This document shows, one piece after another, positions 11,101 through 21,835 of a stretch of DNA of 64,000 bases; within the stretch, counting starts at the first letter, position 1; every line of letters begins with the position of its first letter. The DNA lies in contig OU964932.1 in assembly GCA_918807975.1 (NCBI GenBank), forward strand, positions 4,030,001 to 4,094,000, read 5' to 3'. Under the pieces are notes generated by a model. That model was not told the origin of the DNA and searched no databases. It saw only the letters and a program-made list of their open reading frames with translations. Source of the DNA: Aplidium turbinatum. Lineage: Eukaryota; Chordata; Ascidiacea; Aplousobranchia; Polyclinidae. The translations under genes and the position numbers were made by a program.

Positions 11101-14100
11101 ACGAATTCAAGCACGTTTTAACGTTCGCGTTTTGTCACTTCTACCTCTGCTATATTGACGTGTATTGTTTTTGATATGATGGTCAAAAATAAAAATAACT
11201 GAACTGACATAACGAATTCAAGCACGTTTTAACGCTCGCGTTTTGTCTCTTCTACCTTTGCTATGTTGACGTGTATCGTTTTTGATATGATGGTCAAAAA
11301 TAAAAACAACTGAACTGACATGACGAATTTTAATTTAATAGTTCAAACATTTTCTTTTTATTCCTTTCTGCACGATTTCAACGTTTAGCGACGTTAAAAC
11401 GATGTAAAAACGGCAATTGTAATTAGGCTAAGGTACCCGATAATTTCCTTTTAAAAATTTCAAAAACTCGCCGAATAGGGCACTCGCCGAAAAAGGCTCT
11501 CGCCGAATCGGACTAGTCGAATCGGACTCGCCGAATCGGACTCGCCGAAACGGGTCTGCTACTATTCGGCGAGTCCGATTCGGCGAGTCCGATTCGACTA
11601 GTCCGATTCGGCGAGTTCCCTATTCGGCGAGAGCCTTTTTCGGCGAGTGCCCTATTCGGCGAGTTTTTGAAAGGAAATTATCGGGTACCGTAGCCTAATT
11701 ATAATTGCCGTTTTTACATCGTTTTAACGTCGCTAAACGTTGAAATCGTGCAGAAAGAAATAAAAATAAAATGTTTGAACTATTAAATTAAAATTCGTCA
11801 TGTCTGTAACAGTTATTTTTATTTTTGACCATCATATCAAAAACAATACACGTCAACATAGCAAAGGTGTAGAAAAAGGTAGACGCGACAAAACGCGAAC
11901 GTTAAAACGTGCTTGTGACCGAAGTAAGTTATTGAGTTGAAAGAAATTTGGCACGATCGCAACACCTTCAGAAAAATTTAAGATATGAAGGCAAAATAAA
12001 ACAAAGAAAATGTTACAAAAAAAAAATTATGTTTATGTCTATAAGTTAGTACTTTTGAATAGTTAAAGTGATTAGTTTGGATCAACAAATGTGTGGCCTA
12101 CAGCTTGGATTGAAAGGAAATTATTGGGTACCGTAGCCTAGTTATCCTGACCAGCAAAAATTGACGTTTTTACATCGTTTTAACGTCGCCAAATGTTGAA
12201 ATCCTGTAGAAAAGAGAACTTTGCTGACTGGGATACTTTGAAGCTGAGAAACATTCACAGAAGCCCTGCGATTTGTTCCAAGAACCCATTTAGCATAACA
12301 TTTCATTTGTACATTGATTCAACGTCTGAATACATTATCTTAAAAATGCAACGTATCGTAGGGCTTCTGTGAATGTTTCTCAGTTTCAACGTATCCTAGT
12401 CAGCAAAGTTCTCTTTTCTACACGATTTCAACGTTTAGCGACGTTAAAACGATAGACCGCACATTTGGTTATCTGTTACTACAATGTAAAAATGAACTGT
12501 TAGGCTAACTGGGTTCTTGAACAAATTTTTGCTGGTCGGGATAACTAGGCTACGGTACCCGATAATTTCCTTTCAATCCAAGCTGTAGGCCACACATTTG
12601 TTGATCCAAACTAATCATTTTAACTATTCAAAAGTACTAACTTATAGACATAAACATGTTTTTTTTTTTTGTAATATTTTCTTTGCTTTATTTTCCCTTC
12701 ATATCTTAAATTTTTCAGAAGGTGTTGCGATCGTGCCAAATTTCTTTCAACTCAATAAGTTACTTCGGTCACAAGCACGTTTTAACGTTCGCGTTTTGTC
12801 GCGTGTACCTTTTTCTACACCTTTGCTATGTTGACGTGAATTGTTTTTGATATCATGATCGGAAATAAAAATAACTGTTACTGACATGACGAATTCAAGC
12901 ACGTTTTAACGTTCGCGTTTTGTCGCTTCTACCTTTGCTATGTTGACGTGTATTGTTTTTGATATGATGGTCAAAAATAACTGAACTGACATGACGAATG
13001 TTAATTTAATAGTTCAAACATTTTATTTTTATTCCTTTCTGCACGATTTCAACGTTTAGCGACGTTAAAACGATGTAAAAACGGCAATTGTAATTAGGCT
13101 ACGGTACCCGATAATTTCCTTTTAAACATTCCAAAAACTCGCCGAATAGGGCACTCGCCGAAAAAGGCTCTCGGCGAATAGGGAACTCGCCGAATCGGAC
13201 TAGTCGAATCGGACTCGCCGAATAGGACTCGCCGAAACGGGCCATTCCGCGCCGAAACGGGCCATTCCGTTCTAAAACACTGTCTTTCAAAACAATGACA
13301 AATATAAACAGTATGGACAGTGTGGTAACATCTGCTTATAAGTAATTTGTAGGATGTATGTAGCATATCAGTTTCCTAGCCTACATAGTTTCAATATATA
13401 TCCTTCATGTGCTATGTCTCTTGATAGTAGGCTACTACATAAAAACTTCTCATATAGTGTGTGACTTCATAATTTTTGTTACATACTTCAGCAGGTAGCT
13501 AATGGGCTAGCCTGCAACTAACTGCGCATTATTTTACACTCATCAAATGAAACGCATAGCTGCTCATTATTTCACTACCAACTAGCGAGATTCATCCATA
13601 TTTTTTATTAGACAACATTTACATACAGTATGTTTTATGTACGGCATAATAAGTATATATGATTTTACTAGTTGATCTGTGACAAAACAATATGCTTAGT
13701 AGAAAATGCATCAATATATGACATAGTTGATCATCTCTCATCATAGTCTTGTCGCATAGATTTAATAAAATTAACTCATGAGTTTCTTAGCCAATTAGAG
13801 CATGAGCTGTTACATTTTTGCGGAATGGCCCGTTTCGGTGAGTCCGATTTGGTGAGTCCGATCCCTATTCAGTGATCTTTTTAATTTTTTTTTTAATTAT
13901 TGGGTACCGTAGCCTAATTATCATTGCCGTTTTAGGGTTAGGGGTTAGAGGTTAGAAACTCATCGAATAGTAGCAGACCCACATTTTTGGTGGCTCCAGC
14001 TCCACAGCAAACAGAGTTAAAGGCTCCAAAGTAAGCAGAGTTAACGGCTTCGGCTCCATTGAAAACACTTGGCTCTGCGGCCCTGCTTTTCACTAACCAG

Positions 14101-17100
14101 ATAGCCAAAGACAGTCCTGTTTTGTAAGCTCTTATCCCTAGCCAAGTACAACCTCAACAGCAAACACAAAAAATAATCTATGGGCACACCATTCGGAATT
14201 TAGATTCACGTCTACACCACCCTGCCATTTGAGTACCGTATAAAGTCATTATATACGATTTGAAGGGATTCAGGTGTGGTTAACAGCATAAGGCTCATGT
14301 CATAATAACTTGTTCTGAATTTAGATTTCCAATACCTACACATAATACTCTGTTATCGAAAGCTTTTTTCTGCCAACATCCTTTTCCATGGATTTAACAG
14401 CTTGGGAAATATAGTTTCCACCAGGGTTAAAATGTTGTTCTTCCTTCAGCATTTCTAATTGAACTTCTTCAGCCACTTGTCGCCCCAATTTTTCTTCATG
14501 CATTTGACGTATCTCCTCCTTTTCAAGTTCTACAACAAATGCAGATGCATTTATAGTACATTTACTAATAACATAGGGTAGGCTATATATTGTAATAAAT
14601 TCAAAATGACTACTTTTTAGTATACGCCAATTTTTTTTGTAATGAAAAGAGCTTTGTATAAATGATATTTCTCAAATAACAAACAACACACTGAAACACA
14701 TAATGACAAGTGGGTTATATCTTTCCTAGCAATAGGTGCAACGTTTATGATATGTGATGTATGCAAAAAGATAATCATCATAAACACCTAAACTTTTCAG
14801 TAGGCTATTAAGTACACGGTAAATATTTAGTAGACTAAATACTGACATTAAAATCCAAAATTATAATGGTTTTCATTTTTTAAAAAAGGTAGAGGCTATA
14901 TTCCGCTGTTTACTCAAGACAATGACCTCAATATGGAGTGCACTCTGGCGTGTTGTTGCATAGGCTCCCTTTCTGTTTGCGCACATATAGAGTGCCAACT
15001 GCGAAACGTAAAGTTGTGCAAGCTTTAATACACGTATCAAGGAGGCAGCATCAAAAATTTGGCAAAACTAAAACCCTTAATACAAGTGATAAAACTATTT
15101 TGTTGAAATTAGTATTGTTAATTTTTGCAGCCACCAAACTTACTTGCTGACAATAACAATTAGAGTGCATAAAATCGGTCATTTTTGTAAACTTGGCTAG
15201 CAAATAACATAAAAAGAAATTTGACTCAGTGATCAAGAGCATGTGCAAAGGACGTGGTCAACCCCTTTTTGTGAATGAAAATTTACCAAAAAAAATTCTC
15301 CAACTCCAACAGAATTAAAGAAATTCTAAAAATTAAACTTAATTAACTGCTGGAAGCAGCAAAAAGCACTACAGACGAAATCGGTTAATCGTATCACCTA
15401 TTTGCCAGACGTTTTGATACGATTATTCGTTTTAACCAATTTGCTAAAAAAAAGGTTTGTCGTGAACGGGTGTAATTGTTGAGAAGACGTCTGTGCTGAA
15501 TAGGCTGCAACGCACATTACAACTGATACTTCCTACAACTGTTTACAATTCCGGTTAAACTTTAAAGAGTTTCCTAGTTTTCTGTTACATAACACTATGC
15601 TGTATGTTCCAGCCAGCAAAACTGGTTCTTTTTACATTGATTTATCGTCTGCAGACGTTGAATCAATGTAAAAAAGACCAGCTTTGCTGACTGGGAGAGC
15701 TTGTATGATCAAAGCATTTTTCTGCAAACTGCGGCAATCGGACTTGCTTTCATCTCACCGATCTCTGTGACCTCTGTGATGTCACAACGCGACCTTTGAC
15801 CGTTGAAGTTTTTTTATTCAAGCTTGCTATTTTTAGCCTACCAGTTGTGTAGTTTTGAGAACGGAATGTGGCCTACAAAAATAGAGGTATGGTAGAAAAA
15901 CACGGCTCACACTTACTGTTTGTTTTGAAATCGCGTAGATTTTTTTCAAGTCTTTTGCGCTGTCTGGTAAAATAATTAATTTGCAATGTTCTTCAACTGA
16001 ACGAAACTGCACAAATGAAATTACGCACTGCATTTTACAACAGTAGGCTACTTTTATTCGGCAATTTTAAAAAATTCTCCAAAGTTTTCTGGTTTAAACT
16101 TTTGGACATGCTTCCCTCTCAAGCCAAAATAATTTGTCGGCGTCCATTCCTTGAAAGGCTAGTCGCCGACGGATGACATCAAAAGCATTTAAACTTCTTT
16201 ATTGGGAAGTGTGATTATTCCTTTTGTCTGCTCTTCTGTTTTAATGAAGCCCAGCCGTGCGAAAATTGGTTGTTTGCAGTGCGATGTCTAGCACATATTA
16301 TGGTCTGGGATTACAGACACTTGCCTTTGTTTTGATCGCTAGCGTCTGTCACGCCTTTGCTTCATTTCGCCTTTGAACATTGCAGACAAAATGAGACATT
16401 CTCTTTTTGCTTACGGGTACAATTATACGATTAAATAAATGAAGTATGCAAACGTGAAGTAAATCCTGATGCTTTTATCCGACTTATTCTTTTAAGCGGT
16501 ATACGCTTAACCGATGTTTTTACTTAACATTAGATTAGATTTGGTTTGGGATTTCAGGTTTTGATTCAAATAAACGATTGATACGTTTAAGCGGTATACT
16601 ATTAACCGATTTCGTCTGTATTATCAATCAAGTTCTAAAAAATGCTTCTGGGAATATCAAACTGGCGCCGTTTGGAATCTGAAACTGATACAGTTGCTAT
16701 GAGCAATGGACATTCACACTAAAATCTGTCCTATTTAAAGGTAAGAAATGCAGCTTTTTGTTGTTGTTAATATAAGATAATTCGAGAAAAATTATGTCAT
16801 GCTTTAGTGAACAGGTACAATGGTGCATATAGCCTCTGACACTATATCACAATACATAGTAAGAATAGCCACTGTAAAAAAAATTCTTTCAAACATGAAT
16901 TTAAACTTACGTTGTGCAAGAATTCTATCTGAATCTGTATAATCTGATGAAATAACTTGATGACTGCATGAAGGTGCAGCATCATCTGTAGTTGCCTCAG
17001 TTGAAAAGTCTTGCCAACAACTTTTAGTTTTTTTAAGATGATTAGTTTTTGTAAATGCTGCTCTTGAACCATTTGGTTGATTATCATCTAAAAAATGTGT

Positions 17101-17752
17101 TTCAACATGCATGGAAATGCTTGTGTTAGGAAAACTGGCATCACATACAGGGCAGGCTTCATAACTTTCTTGGCCTTTCATATATTTTGATCCATCATTT
17201 GCAACAGAACCTAAAAAAATTCATTGAATATATATAATACTCAGAAAAAATGTAAAATTGCCTTAAACCTTGCATACATGTAAAATGTGTTGTAAAAACA
17301 AAAATTAATTATTTTTTTACATACTCTCTGGCTTCTTTCTGCTTATGCTTTGCAGAACAAGCAAATTACAACTAATTTAGTAAAGCCATGAAACGAGCTT
17401 GCATGCAATCCACAGTCCACACACTATATTTGTTGATTCCAATCTGTGATGTACTATGCCATCACGGTATTGTAGACCAGAGCAGAGACTTGCACAACAG
17501 CTGTGAAAAATATCAGGCAATAAGCATATTCAACTTACTAGTATGTTTAGTTGGTGTCTTCATTTCTTCAACATGAACTGTTGCAACATGGATCTGTAGT
17601 TCACTGGTATCCAAGCTTGAATAAGGACAAAAAGGGCATGAGTTGACATGATCAAAATGTATTTTCATGTGATGCATTAGCTTGGCTTCACTGTCATATA
17701 TACCACCACATACATGACATGTGGAATCTACACATTCTTCAAAACATGCCAT
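8127..17752 (-). CDS. ZUP1: ZUP1/ZUFSP-like zinc-finger and UFSP-domain deubiquitinase, N-terminal four exons (partial)
   Basis: Exons on the minus strand: 17539-17752 (ATG at 17752), 16911-17210, 14340-14529 and 8127-8282. All junctions are GT-AG and the phases agree (1-2, 1-2, 2-1, then 2 nt carried on). Exon 1 encodes two zinc-finger motifs, CHVCGGIYDSEAKLMHHMKIH and CPFCPYSSLDTSELQIHV. Exon 2 has a third, CPVCDASFPNTSISMHVETH. Exon 3 is a charged helix (LAQQLEKEEIRQMHEEKLG) ending in NPGGNYISQAVKSMEKDVG, like the MIU/UBZ segment of ZUP1. Exon 4 matches the stretch before the catalytic cysteine (KFDLLENLDTGVDD, then DLHWVLCAHGSHFGG). ZUP1 is a K63-linkage-specific deubiquitinase of DNA damage responses. 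The catalytic peptidase exons lie beyond position 1. The introns have been swollen by piggyBac, hAT and foldback insertions. Confidence 0.85.
8571..9644. other. interior of the old hAT-like element, no coding signal
   Basis: AT-rich sequence with no significant ORF. At 8619-8650 it contains CTGATGAGGGCTTAAGTTGA and the following GCCGAAAAC, a segment repeated at 50293 with similar downstream sequence (ACTATTTGT.AAT.TGTAAAATATA), so a dispersed repeat has an end here. Confidence 0.4.
9654..13269. mobile_element. 3.6-kb double palindrome, foldback-like, with 9-bp target duplication
   Basis: One insertion flanked by perfect 9-bp repeats TTCTAAAAC (9645-9653 and 13270-13278). It consists of two head-to-tail palindromic units, 9654-11551 and 11552-13269, joined at a shared GGG. 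Each unit starts GGGTCTGCTACTATTCGGCG, carries subterminal repeats of CGGCGAGTCCGATTCG, has arms of about 0.7-0.8 kb, and a unique core of about 500 bp. The right tip ends with GAAACGGGCCATTCCG twice. The arms are built from two or three tandem copies of a repeat of about 130 bp containing AACGTTCGCGTTTTGTCGC and ACACGTCAACATAGCAAAG. No transposase ORF is present. It shares its termini with 4676-4927 and 13821-13980. Confidence 0.9.
13279..13811. other. hAT interior, no feature seen
   Basis: AT-rich non-coding sequence between two foldback-like insertions, with no ORF or repeat that I can name. Confidence 0.4.
13821..13980. mobile_element. 160-bp foldback-like element with 9-bp target duplication
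   Basis: Perfect 9-bp repeats ACATTTTTG flank it (13812-13820 and 13981-13989). It has the same tips as the 252-bp copy: CGGAATGGCCCGTTTCGG on the left and GAATAGTAGCAGACCC on the right. The left side keeps two GGTGAGTCCGAT repeats, the right side has lost most of them, and the core again has TTAGGGTTAGGGGTTAG. Confidence 0.88.
14530..15371. other. ZUP1 intron, no feature seen
   Basis: AT-rich intron between the helix exon and the TA-flanked element. Short ORFs here show no family resemblance. Confidence 0.4.
15372..16618. mobile_element. 1.25-kb TA-flanked non-autonomous DNA transposon
   Basis: Inverted tips CAGACGAAATCGGTTAAT (left) and ATTAACCGATTTCGTCTG (right) lie between TA dinucleotides at 15370-15371 and 16619-16620. 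The sub-tips also share GGTATAC/GTATAC-like blocks (AAGCGGTATAC occurs twice near the right end). A TA target with a CAG start suits Tc1/mariner/pogo-type elements. No transposase is present. A palindromic repeat copy sits inside (15609-15695). Confidence 0.75.
15609..15695. repeat. palindromic repeat copy, about 87 bp
   Basis: CCAGCCAGCAAAACTGGT, then TTTTACATTGATT, the centre GTCTGCAGACG and the mirror half ending GCTTTGCTGACTGGG. This is a near-complete copy of the dispersed palindrome described at 43868. Confidence 0.8.
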
Positions 17753-17902
17753 TCCTAATGTGCATTCTTAGTGTATAAAACTTGCAGACATTTTGTGGAT
17801 GTATTTTAATATTGCAGACTGTAAGTTGCTAAAAACGAGCAGCCCAGGCTCATCAGTCAGTTATCCGGTCTTTCCAAAAGAAAACCCAATAACCCATGCA
17901 GC
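17753..17902 (-). promoter_or_regulatory. putative 5' region of ZUP1
   Basis: Only about 140 bp separates the likely start codon at 17752 from the edge of a hAT insertion whose target duplication begins at 17895. A promoter or 5' UTR should lie here unless an upstream non-coding exon exists. No TATA box or clear initiator is evident; this is inference from position. Confidence 0.25.
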
Positions 17903-18323
17903 CAGAGTTGCCAGAGAAAGTAGCCCAATTTCTGCACGATGTTTTTCTTTCAAGAAAAGTTGCATTTTGTATGTTGCATAATTTTCCAACATGTCCCAAT
18001 TGTAAGATATTGCATAGTATATCAGTTCCTACAGTACAGTTAAACTTTGCAACCTTAAATTACCTAAACAGAAAAAAGATTATATTTCCAGTCAGTAATC
18101 GGAAAGATCACAAGAACTATCAAATACAAGAGCAGAAATATATGCAAAATAATGCTTACACCAACAGACCAAGAAATGAACACCACTACCGTTAATTGTT
18201 TTAATGAAACCTATACGAGTACTCAAAAAAAGTCTATTGATTGTTTTACAATACAATACCACTAAGTGATGTATATAACACAAAAATGTCAACATAAATC
18301 TTACAATTTTCTATGTAACCTTG

Positions 18324-19306
18324 CAGTAGCGTATTTAGGGGGGAGGATAAAGGGCGATGGCCTCCCCCTAATGATCAGGTAAAAAAAAATACAAATTTTG
18401 CAAAAAAAAGTTTTAGCCCAAGACATAATTGCTTGGATGATTCGTCCTAGCGCGGGAAGGGGGCGGGAGTAAAGCCTACTTTTTGCAATGTAATTTGTCA
18501 ACAGTTTTTCTTCCTTGACAATTGCATGGCACAAATTCATGAGAGATTTAATGAACACTGCTCGCTAGCTTTTAAAGTCAGCACATTTCTGCCTTCATTG
18601 ATTCATGAAGATGAAGACTGCCCGATCGAGGAGATTTTCGACTGCTACCATGAAATGCTGGATGTTGAACCAAGCAATTGCTTTGCAGCTACTGTTGAGT
18701 TGCGAAGATGGAGAAAGAGAATTGGCTTGCAGTTTCTGTGGATAAACAACTCGGCACTTATCCGATTATCCATGAATTACTTCGAATCTTTGCTTCGCTT
18801 TCAGTTACAACTGCCTCCAATGAGCGATGTTTCAGTTCACTAAAGTAGCCTACCTGAAAAATTATTACAGCACGACCATGACCGAGCCACGTTTGGATGG
18901 TCTAGCTCCGATGTTTTTAAACAAGGATATTGTACTCGAGTATGATGCAGTCATTGATATATTTGCCAACTGCAGTCATTGCATTAAACTGTAAATTGTC
19001 ATTGCGAATCGCCGAGAATGTTCAAAAGGTATTCGAGGTCGGAAGGACTAACTTATTGTTTATGTTCTAAAGTGTCTGATATCTTTCGTTGGTTCATTGA
19101 TTGCAACAGTAACTTAATTCTGCGGATTCGCTCTTGATATTGGACCCCTCCCCTTATGTGACGGTTTCAGCTAACCCTCTTCCCCCTCCTTTCTGACGCA
19201 TCATATGACATTTTGGTATAGCCTACAGCCGCCGAGTCAGCCGCCACGCGGCTGACTGACACAATGTCTTGGCCTCCCCCTAACAAACTTTCTAAATACG
19301 CCACTG
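18324..19306 (+). mobile_element. hAT-family element (nested) with transposase 3' remnant
   Basis: Tips CAGTAGCGTATTTAGG and CTAAATACGCCACTG are flanked by perfect 8-bp repeats TAACCTTG (18316-18323 and 19307-19314). The sub-tips GGGGGGAGG and CTCCCCCTAA are also inverted. Only the C-terminal end of a transposase remains inside, so the element is internally deleted. Confidence 0.92.
18526..18993 (+). pseudogene. hAT transposase C-terminal remnant
   Basis: The plus strand first reads IHERFNEHCSLAFKVSTFLP in one frame. Then comes SLSVTTASNERCFSSLK, the hAT C-terminal dimerisation motif, in another, and finally TMTEPRLDGLAPMFLNKDIV followed by AVIDIFANCS and a stop at about 18991. Each piece is a standard segment of DUF4371/zinc-finger-MYM-like hAT transposases. 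The frame changes between the pieces show that it is dead. Confidence 0.85.
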
Positions 19307-19314
19307 TAACCTTG

Positions 19315-20040
19315 TGTGTTCTGTGACTTGTGTTGTGTTTATGAATATGCGCCTGTCTCTTTAGTGTCTGATGCAAATAAATAATTATAATAATAATAAC
19401 AATACCCACATGGCAATGACAAATCCACTTACGAAGTTAAGACATTATTTATGCATTCATATCTAGGTAGTACTGCATAATTGTGCTGATTGAAATATTC
19501 ATTGCTATCAAATATCTCTTTTAATACCGGTAGGCCTATATGTGATCTAGACAGTAGAGGCTACAATGCTCGGCCAACTGGGTAACTCAGCAAGTCGCCC
19601 ATTGGCTAGGAACGGTACACGTGGTCACGTGGACCTGGTCATCACGCCATTTTTACCAAAAAAAGAGAGAAGGGAAAAACGTAAAAATGCTCGAAAGTGA
19701 GAGACGTGATGTAAGTCGATTATTCTGTGATTCTTTCCACTTTCATCTTTGTTAGGCATTGGGAAGTAAAAAGTAGCTCAAAAAGTCGCAAATGATGTCA
19801 AAAAATTGCAAACTTTCAAATTCAAGTCGCGAAGCGAATTAAAAGTAGCCCAATTCGCGATAAGTAGCCCAATCTGGCAACTTTGCATGCAGCCATGGCA
19901 TGTGAAGTTGTGATTTGTGAACATTTGCATTTGTAAGAGCCTGCAAAGCATGAACCAATCAGAAGCTGCGTTGTCTGTGACGTCATTACGTAAATGGAAG
20001 TGTTGTCATTGCTGGTGCGAAAATGCAAAGAACGATTGAT
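19315..20040. other. hAT end and intergenic sequence
   Basis: Up to 19885 this is the right end of the outer hAT, including a short AT-only run near 19380-19400. From 19894 to 20040 I see no feature other than the sequence downstream of the LINE. Confidence 0.4.
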
Positions 20041-20042
20041 GA

Positions 20043-21172
20043 TTATGTGCCTGATCTGATACAGACGTTGGCGATCATGGTCTTCCAAACTTCTCTGTCA
20101 TTTGCCATTCGTATAAAATCGTTCGTTTTAACTGTTGTGTTTGTGGCCCATTGATTCAAGCTGTTTAAATAAGTTAATCTTTGTCGACCTCTGCTTCTTT
20201 TTCCCTGTATCATCCCCAATAGAGCTAATTTTTCCAAATCTCCATGTCTGTGAATATGACCTACAAATTGCATCTGACGCCTTCTAACTGTTGTTATTAA
20301 TCTCCTTTCTGCATTTGCCAATTTCATAACTTCGTCATTACTCTTCTTTTCAGTCCAAGATATCCTCAACATCCTTCTGAGAAACCACATCTCAGCAGCC
20401 TCTAGTCTTTTCTTCATATCTTTACTTATTGTCCAGCATTCACATCCGTAGGTTAGAATTGATTCTACATATGCTTTTAAAACTTTAATTTTGGTCTTTA
20501 TTGTCATGTTGCGATTCCTGAAGACTGTGCTCATTTTACTGAAAGTATCCTTTGCTATGGCGATTCTCTTTTTAATTTCAGTGTCACTTTTGCCATCGGA
20601 AGTTATAATATATCCAAGATATTTAAATTTATCAACTTGTTTCACTGTAACACCATTGAGTGTTAGGTTGCAATTTGGATAAGTTTTCTTTTTTGATACC
20701 GTCATGCATTCTGTTTTTCTTGAATTTAACTCTAAACCCATTGCTTTACTGTTATTGACAACAGAATTTAATAAGTCCTGTAGATTGTTTGCAGATTCTG
20801 CTATCAAGACTGTATCATCAGCGTATCTCAAGTTTGTTATATTTTGTCCTCCAACCTTTACTCCATTCATATTTTCGATGTCTCTCAAAATCATCTCACT
20901 GTAAACGTTGAAAAGATCTGGAGATAGGACACATCCTTGTCTGACGCCACGTTGTATCGATTTGAATTCGCTAAGATCGTTATTTATACGTATTGCAGCC
21001 GTTTGTTCCCAATAGAGGTTTCGTATGACTCTGAGGTCTTTACCGTCGATATCTAAAGAATGCAGTATATGGAATAATTTGGCATGTTGAACCTTATCAA
21101 AAGCTTTAGAAAAGTCTATGAAACATAGATAAAGATCCTTGTTCTTTTCTATACATCTCTCTGTTAACATTT
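20043..21172 (-). mobile_element. 5'-truncated LINE: reverse transcriptase and C-terminal part
   Basis: A 375-codon open frame on the minus strand. Reverse transcriptase motifs appear in order: FIDFSKAFDKV (first catalytic Asp), GVRQGCVLSPDLFNVY, NLRYADDTVLIAES (YADD box), NSRKTECM and KFKYLGYIIT. It ends with the C-terminal segment ILTYGCECWTISKDMKKRLE and FLRRMLRISW, typical of RTE-like and related LINEs. It stops at 20043. The N-terminal endonuclease and first RT block are missing, as expected of 5' truncation during target-primed insertion. The open frame suggests a fairly recent copy. An AAAGAACGAACG simple repeat at about 21199-21231 adjoins its 5' side. Confidence 0.93.
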
Positions 21173-21231
21173 TTAATGTAAAAAAACAGAAATTTTAGAA
21201 CGAAAGAACGAAAGAACGAACGAAAGAACGA

Positions 21232-21551
21232 TTAAGTTGACTGATTGATTGAATCTTTATCCTCGGACTGGGAAAGCTGCTTGCAGAGCTTAATCCTGGC
21301 AGTTTCGCATACTTGTAGAGGCTTTGAATCACTGACGCAGGCGCGGTCACCGAGATTGACAGAGTGAAGTTTCCGATTGTTGAAGTCTTGTTGCCTGGAA
21401 ACTATTTCATCCATTAGATGCCGCTAAATGGAGAGCAGTCCTTAACGTGCGTTGCTCAAGCGCACACCCCGTGTGTCGAACCAGCGCCACTTGATCTTGA
21501 AGCTTCTTCGTTCCAGAAGTGACGCGCTAACCAATTGAGCTATCGGGGCGG
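21232..21551 (-). repeat. tRNA-derived SINE
   Basis: On the minus strand the head reads CCGATAGCTCAATTGGTTAG (A box) and GGTTCGACACAC (B box), with acceptor-like TCCGCCCC at the start. The body follows, with GCCTCTACAAGTATGCGAAA and CAGTCCGAGGATAAAGATTC near the 3' end. A 3' fragment of the same family lies at 37506-37604. The Pol III promoter boxes make this a SINE rather than a tRNA gene, since the anticodon arm does not fold well. Confidence 0.75.
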
Positions 21552-21835
21552 AAGTTAACACAAATGTTTATCTATTTTTCTAACATGCCGAATTGGATTT
21601 TTTTTTTTCTCTTTCACTTTTGTTATGGTTTAACGTGTAAAACATACGGTAGCCTAACCCAAATTTATCATATTACTGTGACATGCCACTACTACATCCC
21701 AGCTGGCGATGCCTGTCGTTTTTGCATTAATTCAACGTTTGCTAACTGTCATCAATTATATCTGTATTTTTTGTCATGTGTGATTTTGTTTATAGATAAA
21801 CTGCCATTTAAAACACTGGTTTTGATGTGTAAAAA

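Larger units (their letters stand above)
8387..14085. mobile_element. old hAT-like element containing two later insertions
   Basis: Tips are CACGGCTGCAG at 8387 and CTGCGGCCCTG ending at 14085, flanked by CTTTTCAT (8379-8386) and CTTTTCAC (14086-14093), an 8-bp duplication with one mismatch. Both ends carry GGCTC(C/T)-rich repeats (8400-8570 and 13990-14080), a style of terminus common in hAT MITEs. No transposase is left. Without the elements at 9654-13269 and 13821-13980 about 1.9 kb remains. It lies in a ZUP1 intron. One mismatch and degenerate ends make this less sure than the other hATs. Confidence 0.5.
17903..19885. mobile_element. hAT-family element (outer), non-autonomous
   Basis: Tips CAGAGTTGCCAGAG and CTGGCAACTTTG are flanked by perfect 8-bp repeats CATGCAGC (17895-17902 and 19886-19893). 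Inside each tip is AAGTAGCCCAATT, in inverted orientation. Without the nested hAT at 18324-19306 it is about 1 kb and carries no coding sequence of its own. Confidence 0.88.

Noticed and set aside
16804-17181. 125-codon minus-strand ORF taken as a gene on its own
   Set aside because: It is the ZUP1 exon 16911-17210 read past its donor site into the intron.
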